Source of the DNA: a bacterium
GTDB lineage: Bacteria > Chloroflexota > Dormibacteria > UBA8260 > Bog-877
Assembly (NCBI GenBank): GCA_021791455.1
Contig: JAJYWM010000435.1
Span: 1 to 11,244 of the forward strand
Direction: 5' to 3'
DNA length: 11,244 bases
The position numbers and the translations under genes are program-made. The notes under the pieces were generated by a model that saw only the letters and a program-made list of their open reading frames with translations, was not told the DNA's origin and did not search any database. Below are positions 1 to 6,469 of the stretch, piece by piece. The number at the start of each line of letters is the position of its first letter. Position 1 is the first letter of the stretch.

Positions 1-59
1 CTGGGGTCAAGGCAGCACTTGGCTGCTGGCTAATCCGGCGATGTACTGCCTGGTAGGCG

Positions 60-494
60 ATGCGTCAGTCGGGTCAGGCCCGTCACTCCAGCGGAGCCGC
101 ACCCTTTCGATTTCGGGTCCAGCACTACTTCCGCGCGGCGACGGCGTTGATCCGCTCCGCGGGACTCGAAGTCCTCCGGCCGCCAGCCGGAAGTGAGTTC
201 CTGATAGGCGACGTGCCCGTCATTACGACCGACGCGACCGGCCATGCCCGTGGAGTCGCGGCCGGAGTCCCTATAGGGAGCGCCGCCTTGGTCGCAATGC
301 CACTCGGCCCGAGACTGCTGGCGGCCCTCGGCCCGAAAGACCTCTACGCGGAGCTCGGTGCGAACTACGTCGAGCGTCTGAACACCTGGCAGATCGAGGC
401 AGCCAAGTGGGCGGTCTACTTCCGGCCCGGTTCGCCATGTGAGTCCCTCGCGGCCCAAGTCCGGCCCCCTACTGGCTACCAACCACCCACCTGA
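60..494 (+). pseudogene. DUF4238-like protein, C-terminal fragment
   Basis: The 144 codons resemble the C-terminal part of DUF4238 proteins, a family of unknown biochemical function. The FLIGDVPV segment (residues 47-54) fits the usual position of the family's 'isDNPv' motif. It is followed by MPLGPRLLAAL (80-90), which fits the 'PLSPr' motif, then an asparagine (N102) and a helix ending AVYFRPG. DUF4238 proteins are normally about 250-300 residues, so roughly the first half is missing. A TAG lies in frame just upstream (54-56), and neither other plus frame before it reads like DUF4238. No Shine-Dalgarno precedes the ATG at 60, so the start is only nominal. I infer a 5'-truncated remnant, although a short intact derivative cannot be excluded. 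It converges on the minus-strand HNH-like gene. Confidence 0.55.
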
Positions 495-577
495 GCGCGC
501 GTCTCCTAGCAAAGTAGCGGCCGCGGGGCGAGAGGGCTACGTTGCCTCATACCCCGACAGCGGTATTCGGCTGAGCT

Positions 578-1354
578 TTATCGCTGCATGGCGCTGAACA
601 GCGGCAGCGTGGTGTCGTCCACCACCTCTAGCGGAGGCCAGTCGAGCTCCCTGGCGCTCGGCCAGAGCAGCTGCATGTGCGGACCCTCCGCGACGGAGTA
701 GCTGGCTGGATACGTCGGGTTGCTACGGAAGAGCCCGAGTCGGATGAAGACCTGTCCGAACACGAACGTCATCGTGACGGCGCTCGGCTCGGGTGACGGC
801 GCGCTGTCATCGAGGTCATAGAGAAACAACGTGTTGCGGCGGATGATCGCCGGCCCTGCCGTCCCAATGTACCGACCCAGCCAGATCCGGCTCTCAGGCA
901 GAGGAGCTCGATCGTCAGCGAATCGCTTCCTGTCGGTAGCGGAGACCGTCGTGCCCTGTCGATGCGTGTAGACGAACTCGTACACGAGGGCCGTCTTCGT
1001 TGCCCAGCTGGCCAGGATTACGCTGTCGCTTTGGGAAAGCCGTCTGGGTTCACCCAAGATCAGCGGTTGCAGGATGGGGCGCACGCTTTGCTCAAGACCG
1101 GACATCCAACCGTTATTGCAGCTGGCGCAAGCCACGAACGGCTTGTGGACACTGGCTCCTCCAACGACCCGAGTGTCCTTGCTGTACTGACGATCACCAC
1201 CAAACTGGATCACATCTAGCTCCCACCGGTGTTGCGGTGGCCACTGCCGGTTGAGTATGCGACTGAGCCATCGAGGAGTGGCGTCCTCCTTCGTCAGCTT
1301 GCCCTCAGCCTGGCAGAAGATGCACCGTCCCTGCCGACGGCCCGGCTTGCTCAC
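578..1354 (-). CDS. HNH-like zinc-finger protein (hypothetical)
   Basis: This 258-residue protein has the layout of a common HNH/treble-clef family. A first knuckle CIFC (C11, C14) is followed by TKEDATPRWL (21-30), and a second knuckle CASC (C76, C79) runs into NNGWMSGLE (80-88). In many relatives the first block reads KEH-x-x-P-x-W-L, and its histidine is the expected metal or catalytic ligand; here that position is D24. The remaining ~170 residues are a variable C-terminal domain that I cannot assign. The start is GTG with no clear ribosome binding site, and I saw no better start. It is a lone gene, convergent with the DUF4238 fragment and divergent from the phosphatase gene. A nuclease role is only a family-level possibility, and the Asp substitution weakens it. 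Confidence 0.75.
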   Translation of the reverse strand: MSKPGRRQGRCIFCQAEGKLTKEDATPRWLSRILNRQWPPQHRWELDVIQFGGDRQYSKDTRVVGGASVHKPFVACASCNNGWMSGLEQSVRPILQPLILGEPRRLSQSDSVILASWATKTALVYEFVYTHRQGTTVSATDRKRFADDRAPLPESRIWLGRYIGTAGPAIIRRNTLFLYDLDDSAPSPEPSAVTMTFVFGQVFIRLGLFRSNPTYPASYSVAEGPHMQLLWPSARELDWPPLEVVDDTTLPLFSAMQR

Positions 1355-1688
1355 GGTGCAAACGATAGGGCGGTCAGCTCACCACAAAACGAAAACGCCG
1401 CGTGTCCTCGTATGAGTCCGCTGGTCCGCCGGAACGACGGCTCCGAGTGTGGCGTGTCCAATCGAGAACGCGACAGATCGCTCTTTCGCTGGAGATGCCC
1501 TACGCGCCTCCCGACCGGCGTTACGTCACGTAGCGGCCTACGCGAGCAGCACGCGTTCGGGGATAGCCCGGCCGGCGGCTGAAAGGGGTGGTGTTCGTCC
1601 GACTGGAAGAAGCTCCTTATCCCGTCCGAGCCTGGCGTCACCGTCGTCCATGTGCTGGAGCGACGTAAGAGCCGGTAGAAACGATTCG
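1355..1688. other. Gene-free divergent gap, 334 bp
   Basis: This gap separates the divergent HNH-like and histidine-phosphatase genes, so it should hold both promoters. I saw no convincing -35/-10 pair. Reading frames cross it (one in frame with the phosphatase from 1449, one minus-strand frame 1351-1641), but their translations are arginine/serine-rich and match nothing I recognise. A small hairpin (CGTAG-CGGC-CTACG) lies near 1529-1542 and could be chance in GC-rich DNA. Confidence 0.5.
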
Positions 1689-2228
1689 ATGGCTGTCGAC
1701 ATCGTCTTTGAAACCCATGGCACGACCGAGGACAACGAGGCTGGGATCGCGACGGGATGGCTGCGTGGCCGGCTCTCGGCTGCGGGACGCGAGAATGCCT
1801 CCTCCCTGGGAGGCCGTCGCCGAGACGACCAGATCGCGGCCGTCTTCACGAGCGATCTACCTCGGGCGGTAGAGACGGCCGAGATCGCCTTTGCAGGCTC
1901 ATCAGTCCCGATCCTCCACGACTGGAGGTTGAGGGAGTGCGACTTCGGGCTGCTGAACGGTGCCCCTGTCGCCGAGGTGCACGGCATGCGGTTGGATCAC
2001 CTGGACAATCCCTATCCCGGTGGCGAGAGCTGGACGCAGGCGACCGATCGCGTCGCCGGGTTTTGCGCCGACCTGCGTCCTCGCTGGGACGGTCAGCGCG
2101 TGCTCGTGATCGGACACTTGGCGACCCGCTGGGGCCTTGAGCGTGCTCTAGAAGGGCGGAGCCTCGCCGAGCTCCTATCCGAGGAGTTCAGCTGGCAGGA
2201 AGGCTGGACGTTCCAGCTCGAGGGTTAG
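1689..2228 (+). CDS. Histidine phosphatase family protein (THG variant)
   Basis: This 179-residue protein belongs to the histidine phosphatase (phosphoglycerate mutase-like) superfamily. It has an N-terminal strand VFETHGTTEDNEAG with the phospho-acceptor H10, a substrate arginine R59 in TSDLPRAVETA, the acid residue E83 in LRECDFG, the GGES loop (111-114) and the second histidine H143 in VIGHLATRW. The usual RHG motif reads THG here. I recall an actinobacterial subgroup with T/S-H in this place, so the change may be a lineage trait rather than damage. The substrate is unknown; hydrolysis of a phosphate ester is the family expectation. I chose the ATG at 1689 because homology begins there. 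The frame stays open back to 1449, but that extension looks non-coding. The ribosome binding site is weak. Confidence 0.88.
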   Translation: MAVDIVFETHGTTEDNEAGIATGWLRGRLSAAGRENASSLGGRRRDDQIAAVFTSDLPRAVETAEIAFAGSSVPILHDWRLRECDFGLLNGAPVAEVHGMRLDHLDNPYPGGESWTQATDRVAGFCADLRPRWDGQRVLVIGHLATRWGLERALEGRSLAELLSEEFSWQEGWTFQLEG

Positions 2229-2231
2229 GCC

Positions 2232-2456
2232 TCACGCCACGACTGAGTGAGCGCTGACGGTGTAGTTCCAGTCACCGTGCCACTCGTGCCGGGTGAGCGG
2301 CACGGCGGCCAGTTCGGCGTCGCTGATCTTGACGCCGGTCGGAGACCAGTCCGGGTCGTCTGCGGCCTGGATCGTGAGCCCGGTCGTAGTTGTCGTCGCC
2401 GAGATCAGTTCGATGATGGTCCGCAAGCTCGTGAGTGGCCGACCACGCCAGTTCAT
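2232..2456 (-). pseudogene. ISAzo13-family transposase, C-terminal remnant
   Basis: The 74 codons match the end of ISAzo13-type DDE transposases as I know them. NWRGRPL (2-8) is followed by an 'ii-LI-aTTT-tGL' block (14-27), then PTGVKISDAELAAVPL (39-54) and the closing TRHEWHGDWNY (55-65). A full transposase is around 400 residues, so more than 80% is missing. Just upstream of the MNW segment the frame meets a TGA, and the expected 'EHRLFs-is' stretch is absent in all three frames. The element is therefore truncated or broken at about 2460 and not mobile. Its stop lies 3 bp from the stop of the convergent phosphatase gene, so the insertion or deletion probably trimmed this boundary. I did not identify terminal inverted repeats. 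Confidence 0.8.
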
Positions 2457-2786
2457 GGTGCTTCAACGTATCGCAGCGATGGTACCGGGCACCGGGTACC
2501 CGATTCTCGGTCGCTCCGGCGCCACCGGTGTCGACCGCCCTCTGGGGCATGATCCGGGCGCGCACTGTTTCGGTGGTTGGGGGCTCCTCCGCTCGGGATG
2601 ATCGCGGTGACGGCTCCAGATCGGATGTTCGGTGGGGCTTGCAATAGTGAGCAACAGAGTCGCCTCGGATGCGAAGACCTGGCGCCGAGCCGGCGATCGG
2701 AGCGACCCTCTACCGCTAGGGCGGCTCGACTTTTGGGGATACTGTCTGGGTGCTCGTCAGGCCACCGCCGGGAGGTGTAGAGCGCA
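2457..2786. other. Gene-poor gap upstream of VOC gene
   Basis: These 330 bp between the transposase remnant and the VOC gene contain short frames with no recognisable protein similarity. Two GGTACC hexamers 8 bp apart (about 2479-2498) form an imperfect inverted repeat. The stretch may hold degraded flank of the lost IS body plus the VOC promoter, but no promoter could be called with confidence. Confidence 0.4.
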
Positions 2787-3509
2787 ATGACTTGTCAGCT
2801 CGTCGCGCTCTGCTTCGATGCGAACGATCCGCTCCGGCTTGCGCGGTTCTGGGCCGGCGTCCTGGGTTGGGAGATGGTCGACGAGTCGCCAGACGGCGTT
2901 GCCCTCTTGCCGAACGATGACACCGGGTTCCGCATCGAGTTCTTCCCCACCCAAGAGCAGAAGTCGGGCCCGAACCAGATGCACCTCGATCTGACGAGCA
3001 ACACCCTCGAGGACCAGCGGCAGACGGTTGATCGGGCGCTGGAGCTCGGCGCCCGTCACATCGACGTTGGCCAACGTCCCGAAGAGGGTCACGTGGTGCT
3101 CGCAGACCCCGAAGGCAACGAGTTCTGTGTCATCGAGCCAGACAACAAGTTCCTGGCTGACTGCGGCTTCATCGGGGCACTGGCTTGTGAGGGGTCACAG
3201 GAGGTCGGGTACTTCTGGCACGAGGCACTCGGCTGGCCGTTGGTCTGGGATCAAGACCAAGAGACCGCCATTCGCTCGCCCCATGGTGGCCCGAAGATCA
3301 CCTGGGGAGGACCACCCCTCATGCCCAAGACCGGCAAGTACCGGCTGCACTTCGACGTCGCCCCACCACTCGGAGGTGACCAGCAGGCAGAGGTCGATCG
3401 TCTCGTCTCCCTCGGGGCGACTCGCGTCGACATCGGCCAGGGCGAGGTGAGCTGGGCGGTCATGGCCGATCCCGATGGTCACGAGTTCTGTGTGTTGACG
3501 CCGCGATAG
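2787..3509 (+). CDS. Two-domain VOC (glyoxalase-like) protein
   Basis: This 240-residue protein carries two tandem vicinal-oxygen-chelate (Glyoxalase_6-type) domains. Domain 1 (about 1-118) opens with the 'D-nDP-rLArFWa-vLGWe' signature, has a MHLDL strand (65-69) and closes with LADPEGNEFCVIEP (105-118). Domain 2 (about 125-240) repeats the plan with GYFWHEALGW (141-150), RLHFDV (186-191) and MADPDGHEFCVLTPR (226-240). A two-domain chain can form one complete VOC metal site, or a binding site without catalysis as in resistance proteins; the sequence does not decide between these. The ATG is preceded by GGGAGGT at 2770-2776, 10 nt upstream, which supports this start. It appears monocistronic. 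Substrate unknown. Confidence 0.9.
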   Translation: MTCQLVALCFDANDPLRLARFWAGVLGWEMVDESPDGVALLPNDDTGFRIEFFPTQEQKSGPNQMHLDLTSNTLEDQRQTVDRALELGARHIDVGQRPEEGHVVLADPEGNEFCVIEPDNKFLADCGFIGALACEGSQEVGYFWHEALGWPLVWDQDQETAIRSPHGGPKITWGGPPLMPKTGKYRLHFDVAPPLGGDQQAEVDRLVSLGATRVDIGQGEVSWAVMADPDGHEFCVLTPR

Positions 3510-3859
3510 TGCCTCAGACGCTGCGTCAGAGTGAAAGTGCGGCCGCGTCCGGTTTCGTCGTTCCTTGTCGCGAATGTCCACCACCCGGCGGTTGGGGACG
3601 CGGCGGGTCGACCCGCGATCGGGATTATGGGACGCGGGTTAGGGGCGAGGATCAGCCGGTCCCGGTCTTTGGGCGGCCTACACGGCCCCAACCAAGTTGG
3701 TCGCCCGGGCAAGTCACCGAGGGGTCCCACCATGAGGGTTGTTGACGTAGACGAAGCCCACCCTTGAGTCTGCCTCGGTGAATGTGGCTACTCCGCCAGC
3801 ACCGGGGGTGCCCGAAGGCCGTCGGGGGCGACCGTCATCGGCCCCCTTCGAAGGCACCA
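3510..3859. other. Gap between convergent VOC and peptidase genes
   Basis: This 350-bp region lies between two convergent genes. Apart from the hydrolase scrap at 3714-3812, nothing coding was recognised. A GGGGGC/GCCCCC inverted repeat (3824-3829 with 3841-3846, 11-nt loop) lies just past the peptidase stop and could aid termination, but no U-tract follows it. Confidence 0.4.
3714..3812 (-). pseudogene. Possible serine hydrolase (beta-lactamase family) C-terminal scrap
   Basis: Read on the minus strand, the last 32 codons before a TGA give a segment with GAGG, then TFTEADSRVGFVYVNN, then HGGTPR. This resembles the closing strands of class C beta-lactamase-type serine hydrolases and esterases, where 'GHtGaGGs--faDpe-rvGFaYv-N' is typical. 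Upstream residues in the same frame show no such similarity, and the catalytic S-x-x-K region is absent. I infer a leftover of a deleted gene. The match is short and from memory, so it could be coincidence. Confidence 0.35.
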
Positions 3860-5341
3860 TCATGGAGCGGCTGCCGCTTGTTGCAGTTCCGTCGGTCGCA
3901 CGTCGCGGCCCGACTGGTAGGGCTCGGCAGAGGTTGCCAACCACCGGGGTAGGCGATGATCTGGGCTGGTGGCCTCGTAGCGGCCCGAGGCGTGCGTGGC
4001 CAGGATGCCTGGGTCGACAGCGGTCGGCTCATGGTGGGCGGTGGGATCGACAATCACCTCGCCCAACACGCAGGGCTGGTTTGCCTCCCGCAGCCGGCGG
4101 TCGATCGCCTCGACGACCCAAAGATTCCGCGGCCAGTTGCTGAGCCGGTATTCACGAGCGAGGCCCGGATCGAATCCGGCTCTCAGAACTAGGGCCTGTT
4201 TATACACCGAACTTCGCTGTCCATAGGCCTGGAAGGTGAGGTGGTCACCGGCATGGGCTTGGGCGAGAAGGTCATCGCCTCCAACAGTTCTCAAGTGGCG
4301 GGTGAACCACCATCGTCCTACCGCCTCAGCGCGCTCGGCGGTCATGTAGATCTTGGGCGGCAGAGGAAGAAGTGCGCTGTGCCAGGGCCGATGCGCTTCG
4401 TTCGGCTCGTCAAAGGGATCGTCGATCGCGATATAGGGCCCGGCGGCGTCATCGTGTCGGTAAAGAGTCAGGCGAGAGTGCCCAGGCGACGGTTTCCTGG
4501 CGTAGGCAACACAGATCCAGGCGTGTTCCTCTGAGATGATGATCGGCGGCAAGTTGCAGTTGATGTAGCGACAAGCAATGGCATAGAGGGATAGGAAGCC
4601 GGCGCCTGCGCTTTCGGTTCTGCTGGCAGGCAAACGGACTAACCCAGGAGAGAGACCCAGCGCGGTCATACCGGCCAGCATCTGGTGGATAGACAACCCG
4701 TCGGAGGGAACCTGGCGATTGACAATGACACCCCCCAGGGCGGCGTCATGGACCTCGAAGGGACTCCGGCGCGGCAGGCCTTGCCGAAGATGCTCGTGCT
4801 GGAGGACCATCCACATGGCTGCGTGCGCGCAACGCAGGTACTCACCGTCCTGGCTCACGAAGGGAACGGACGTGATCTTGAACGGCCAACCGAGGAGGTC
4901 GACCTCCTCGGTTGAATAGCACCCGACGGCGGCGTCCAGCTCGGGGGGAGGAGCGATCATCGTCCGGCCAACTGGTGCCCACGGGATGGGTCTCATGATT
5001 GAGTAGCCCCGGTACGCCCCCTGGAGCCCGGACAGGTCGCCCAGATCTGCGGGCAGGGGCTTGGTGAAGAAATGCAGACGATGGCATACCGACGGGTACC
5101 GCCTGAAGGTCGTGGAGTAGAACCGGGAGTACTCGGCGCGCCAGTCGAGGTCGATGTACCGGTGCTCGATTAGCACGGAGCGAACTTTGTGTTGCTCGGC
5201 GATCTCGAAGATCCGGAACAGTTGCGGGCTGGGCCGCCCCTCGGTGTAAAAGTCTGCTAGCGCCTGCCAGTCAGCGGCGGCGCTGATCTGACGAGTCGAG
5301 GCCGGTTCGTCGTCAGGGGACCACTCGAACAGCGAGGGCAA
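3860..5341 (-). CDS. Papain/C39-like predicted cysteine peptidase
   Basis: In this 493-residue protein the centre looks like a papain-fold (C39-like) peptidase. The likely nucleophile C171 is in LRCAHAAMWMVL (169-180), H273 is in EEHAWICVAY (271-280) and D307/D308 are in YIAIDDPF (303-310). The N-terminal ~160 residues form a separate domain with RYIDLDW (61-67), a FYSTTFRRYP block (74-83) and GYSIMRPIPWAPVGRT (112-127). About 150 residues after residue 330 are unassigned. There is no signal peptide or membrane segment, so it is presumably cytoplasmic. Only a TTG start (5339-5341) is available near the N-terminus, without a ribosome binding site, 12 nt after the stop of the preceding ORF and in the same frame. 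It is the last gene of the minus-strand unit headed by the XRE gene. Target unknown; the divergent ubiquitin-like cassette makes a Ubl-directed or toxic protease worth testing. A 28-bp perfect palindrome lies inside the gene. Confidence 0.75.
   Translation of the reverse strand: MPSLFEWSPDDEPASTRQISAAADWQALADFYTEGRPSPQLFRIFEIAEQHKVRSVLIEHRYIDLDWRAEYSRFYSTTFRRYPSVCHRLHFFTKPLPADLGDLSGLQGAYRGYSIMRPIPWAPVGRTMIAPPPELDAAVGCYSTEEVDLLGWPFKITSVPFVSQDGEYLRCAHAAMWMVLQHEHLRQGLPRRSPFEVHDAALGGVIVNRQVPSDGLSIHQMLAGMTALGLSPGLVRLPASRTESAGAGFLSLYAIACRYINCNLPPIIISEEHAWICVAYARKPSPGHSRLTLYRHDDAAGPYIAIDDPFDEPNEAHRPWHSALLPLPPKIYMTAERAEAVGRWWFTRHLRTVGGDDLLAQAHAGDHLTFQAYGQRSSVYKQALVLRAGFDPGLAREYRLSNWPRNLWVVEAIDRRLREANQPCVLGEVIVDPTAHHEPTAVDPGILATHASGRYEATSPDHRLPRWLATSAEPYQSGRDVRPTELQQAAAAP
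4887..4914. repeat. 28-bp perfect palindrome inside the peptidase gene
   Basis: The 14-base half CAACCGAGGAGGTC is followed directly by its exact reverse complement, centred between 4900 and 4901. It falls within codons S143 to W152 of the peptidase (peptide TEEVDLLG). As RNA it would be a self-complementary stem with almost no loop; as DNA it could be a dimeric protein site or a cruciform. Function unknown. Confidence 0.85.
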
Positions 5342-5353
5342 GGTGGGTGGGGG

Positions 5354-5722
5354 TCAGCGCAGGCGGATGGCGGCCGTGTCTCGTTCGGCCCGCCGCTCTG
5401 CGTCTCGGATCTGGCCCAGCCATCGCCCCAGCAGGGCGTCAGGATCATCATCCTCCACCTCCGGGGTACCGGGCGGTGGCTGGTTCGGTTCATTGCTCAC
5501 GGGGGCGGACGATACGGGGCCGGTGTGACCTTCCTCGTCCGATGCCGGCTTGTCGGTCACCCACCATCCTCCCTCTGTCATCGCCGACAGTAGGTCTCCA
5601 GGCTCCGAGCACGCTCGGTACCCGTCCTGGCCCTCAACGGCGCGTTCGCCGTGGGCGATGTTAGGAACACCGGGCCATGCCGGGCGCGGATAGCTACCGG
5701 TTGTGTCAACACCAGTTGTCAT
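5354..5722 (-). CDS. Small acidic/proline-rich hypothetical protein
   Basis: This 122-codon ORF lies between the XRE and peptidase genes. It starts at an ATG 17 nt after the XRE stop, and its TGA is 12 nt before the peptidase TTG. I do not recognise the family. The middle is disordered-looking, with PPPGTPEVEDDD (82-93), and the end (about 95-122) is a predicted charged amphipathic helix with RDAERRAERD. No clear Shine-Dalgarno is present, so translation would rely on coupling. It shares the reading frame of the peptidase, so the two could be one gene interrupted by a single TGA or two coupled genes. Spacing and order favour a real operon member, but low sequence complexity limits certainty. 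Confidence 0.5.
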   Translation of the reverse strand: MTTGVDTTGSYPRPAWPGVPNIAHGERAVEGQDGYRACSEPGDLLSAMTEGGWWVTDKPASDEEGHTGPVSSAPVSNEPNQPPPGTPEVEDDDPDALLGRWLGQIRDAERRAERDTAAIRLR

Positions 5723-5739
5723 CGTAACCGACCGGTTGC

Positions 5740-6108
5740 TCAGCTGCTTTTGCGCTGTCGGAGGAAGGCGACAAAGTCCACGAGCGCCTTGCGGTCCTCG
5801 TCGTCGAGGTCCTCGAGAGCCTGGAGGGGAAGGCCGGCGATGGCCTTGGGGGTGACACTGAGGGTCTCAGCCGGGACACGATGTCCGGCCCGCTCCAGAA
5901 GATCGGGCCACGCCACGCCGTAGACGGCGGCCAGCTCCCACAGGATGCCCGCCGAGACTCGGAGGATGGCGCCGTGCTCGATTTGGCTGAGGTAACCGTT
6001 CTTCACCAGACCGTTGGTGCGGGTCTCGACATCGCGCAGGGTCAGTCCGGACGCCGTCCTTAGTGCTTTGAGGTAGGCACCGAAGTCCTTCTGCTGCATC
6101 GCCGGCAT
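5740..6108 (-). CDS. XRE-family transcriptional regulator
   Basis: This 122-residue protein has an N-terminal Cro/CI-type helix-turn-helix (about residues 7-73). The pattern is FGAYLKALRTASGLTLRDVE, then NGYLSQIEHG (37-46, recognition helix region) and a closing helix with WELAAVYGVAWPDLLERAG (57-75). The C-terminal ~45 residues end in a charged helix (LDDEDRKALVDFVAFLRQR) of the sort seen in regulators that sit beside peptidase genes; there is no ImmA/IrrE-type HExxH domain. It heads the minus-strand unit and is transcribed away from the ubiquitin-like cassette across a 112-bp spacer with repeated GCTAAG motifs, so it probably represses both directions. A second ATG (MQQ, residue 4) is an alternative start. 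Confidence 0.9.
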   Translation of the reverse strand: MPAMQQKDFGAYLKALRTASGLTLRDVETRTNGLVKNGYLSQIEHGAILRVSAGILWELAAVYGVAWPDLLERAGHRVPAETLSVTPKAIAGLPLQALEDLDDEDRKALVDFVAFLRQRKSS

Positions 6109-6220
6109 GTAGACAAGCTACCTCGCGCTAAGTCAACTGCGCAAGACTTGTTTTCCTTAGCGAGAGATGCTAAGCTGACTGAGCACCGCCCAGCATGGCG
6201 GGCAACCCAAGGAGGAGACC
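6109..6220. promoter_or_regulatory. Divergent promoter/operator region
   Basis: This spacer separates the XRE gene from the Ubl gene. Three GCTAAG motifs occur: 6127-6132 (+), 6156-6161 (as CTTAGC, -) and 6169-6174 (+). The outer two belong to longer near-direct repeats, GCTAAGTCAACTG (6127-6139) and GCTAAGCTGACTG (6169-6181). A candidate rightward promoter is TTGTTT (6148-6153), a 17-bp spacer and extended -10 TGCTAAGCT (6168-6176); the third GCTAAG overlaps this -10. Leftward, TTGACT (complement of 6131-6136) could be a -35, but its -10 is poor. XRE binding with autoregulation is inferred. Confidence 0.5.
6209..6215 (+). promoter_or_regulatory. Strong ribosome binding site of the Ubl gene
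   Basis: AAGGAGG, continuing as AAGGAGGAG to 6217, lies 5 nt before a TTG start at 6221. It is the strongest Shine-Dalgarno in the window and fixes this unusual start codon. The ATG at 6195 is out of frame. Confidence 0.85.
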
Positions 6221-6469
6221 TTGCCCCCCGAGACCACCACTCATGAGATCCACTTCAGCGTCGACGGCGAAGACGTCTCGACCCCCTACAAGACCCTGAC
6301 CGCCGACCAGGTCCTCCGTCTGGCCGGGGACAATCCGGCCGAGCGCTACCTGGTCCTGGTCGAGGGGCGTCACCAGACGTCCTACAAGGACCGGGGCGGC
6401 ACCGAGATCGAGCTGCACGACAAGATGACCTTCGTCACCGCCTCGCTGGGACCCACGCCCACCTCATGA
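6221..6469 (+). CDS. Ubiquitin-like protein (Multiubiquitin domain type)
   Basis: This 82-residue single beta-grasp domain resembles the Multiubiquitin family (PF14452). An opening strand pair HEIHFSVDGEDV (8-19) is followed by helix LTADQVLRLAG (26-36), then YLVLVEG (43-49) and a final strand HDKMTFVTASLGPTPTS (66-82). The tail GPTPTS resembles the 'tGPTPvS' ending I recall for relatives that accompany Prok-E2_E genes; there is no di-glycine. It would be the protein tag of the pathway, activated by the downstream E1 domain and passed on through the E2-like protein. Relatives often have several tandem copies, whereas this one has a single copy. The start is TTG with an excellent ribosome binding site, and the stop overlaps the E2 start (ATGA). 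Confidence 0.85.
   Translation: MPPETTTHEIHFSVDGEDVSTPYKTLTADQVLRLAGDNPAERYLVLVEGRHQTSYKDRGGTEIELHDKMTFVTASLGPTPTS

Noticed and set aside
30..512. 160-codon minus-strand ORF
   Set aside because: It is a shadow of the DUF4238-like fragment; its Gly/Arg-rich translation has no recognisable motif.
1449..1688. 80-codon N-terminal extension of the histidine phosphatase
   Set aside because: Family homology begins at the ATG at 1689; the extension is Arg/Ser/Ala-rich with no domain and overlaps nothing conserved.
4159..4190. tRNA-like GGATCGAATCC string
   Set aside because: It resembles a T-arm, but no acceptor stem or anticodon arm can be built around it, and it lies within the peptidase coding frame.
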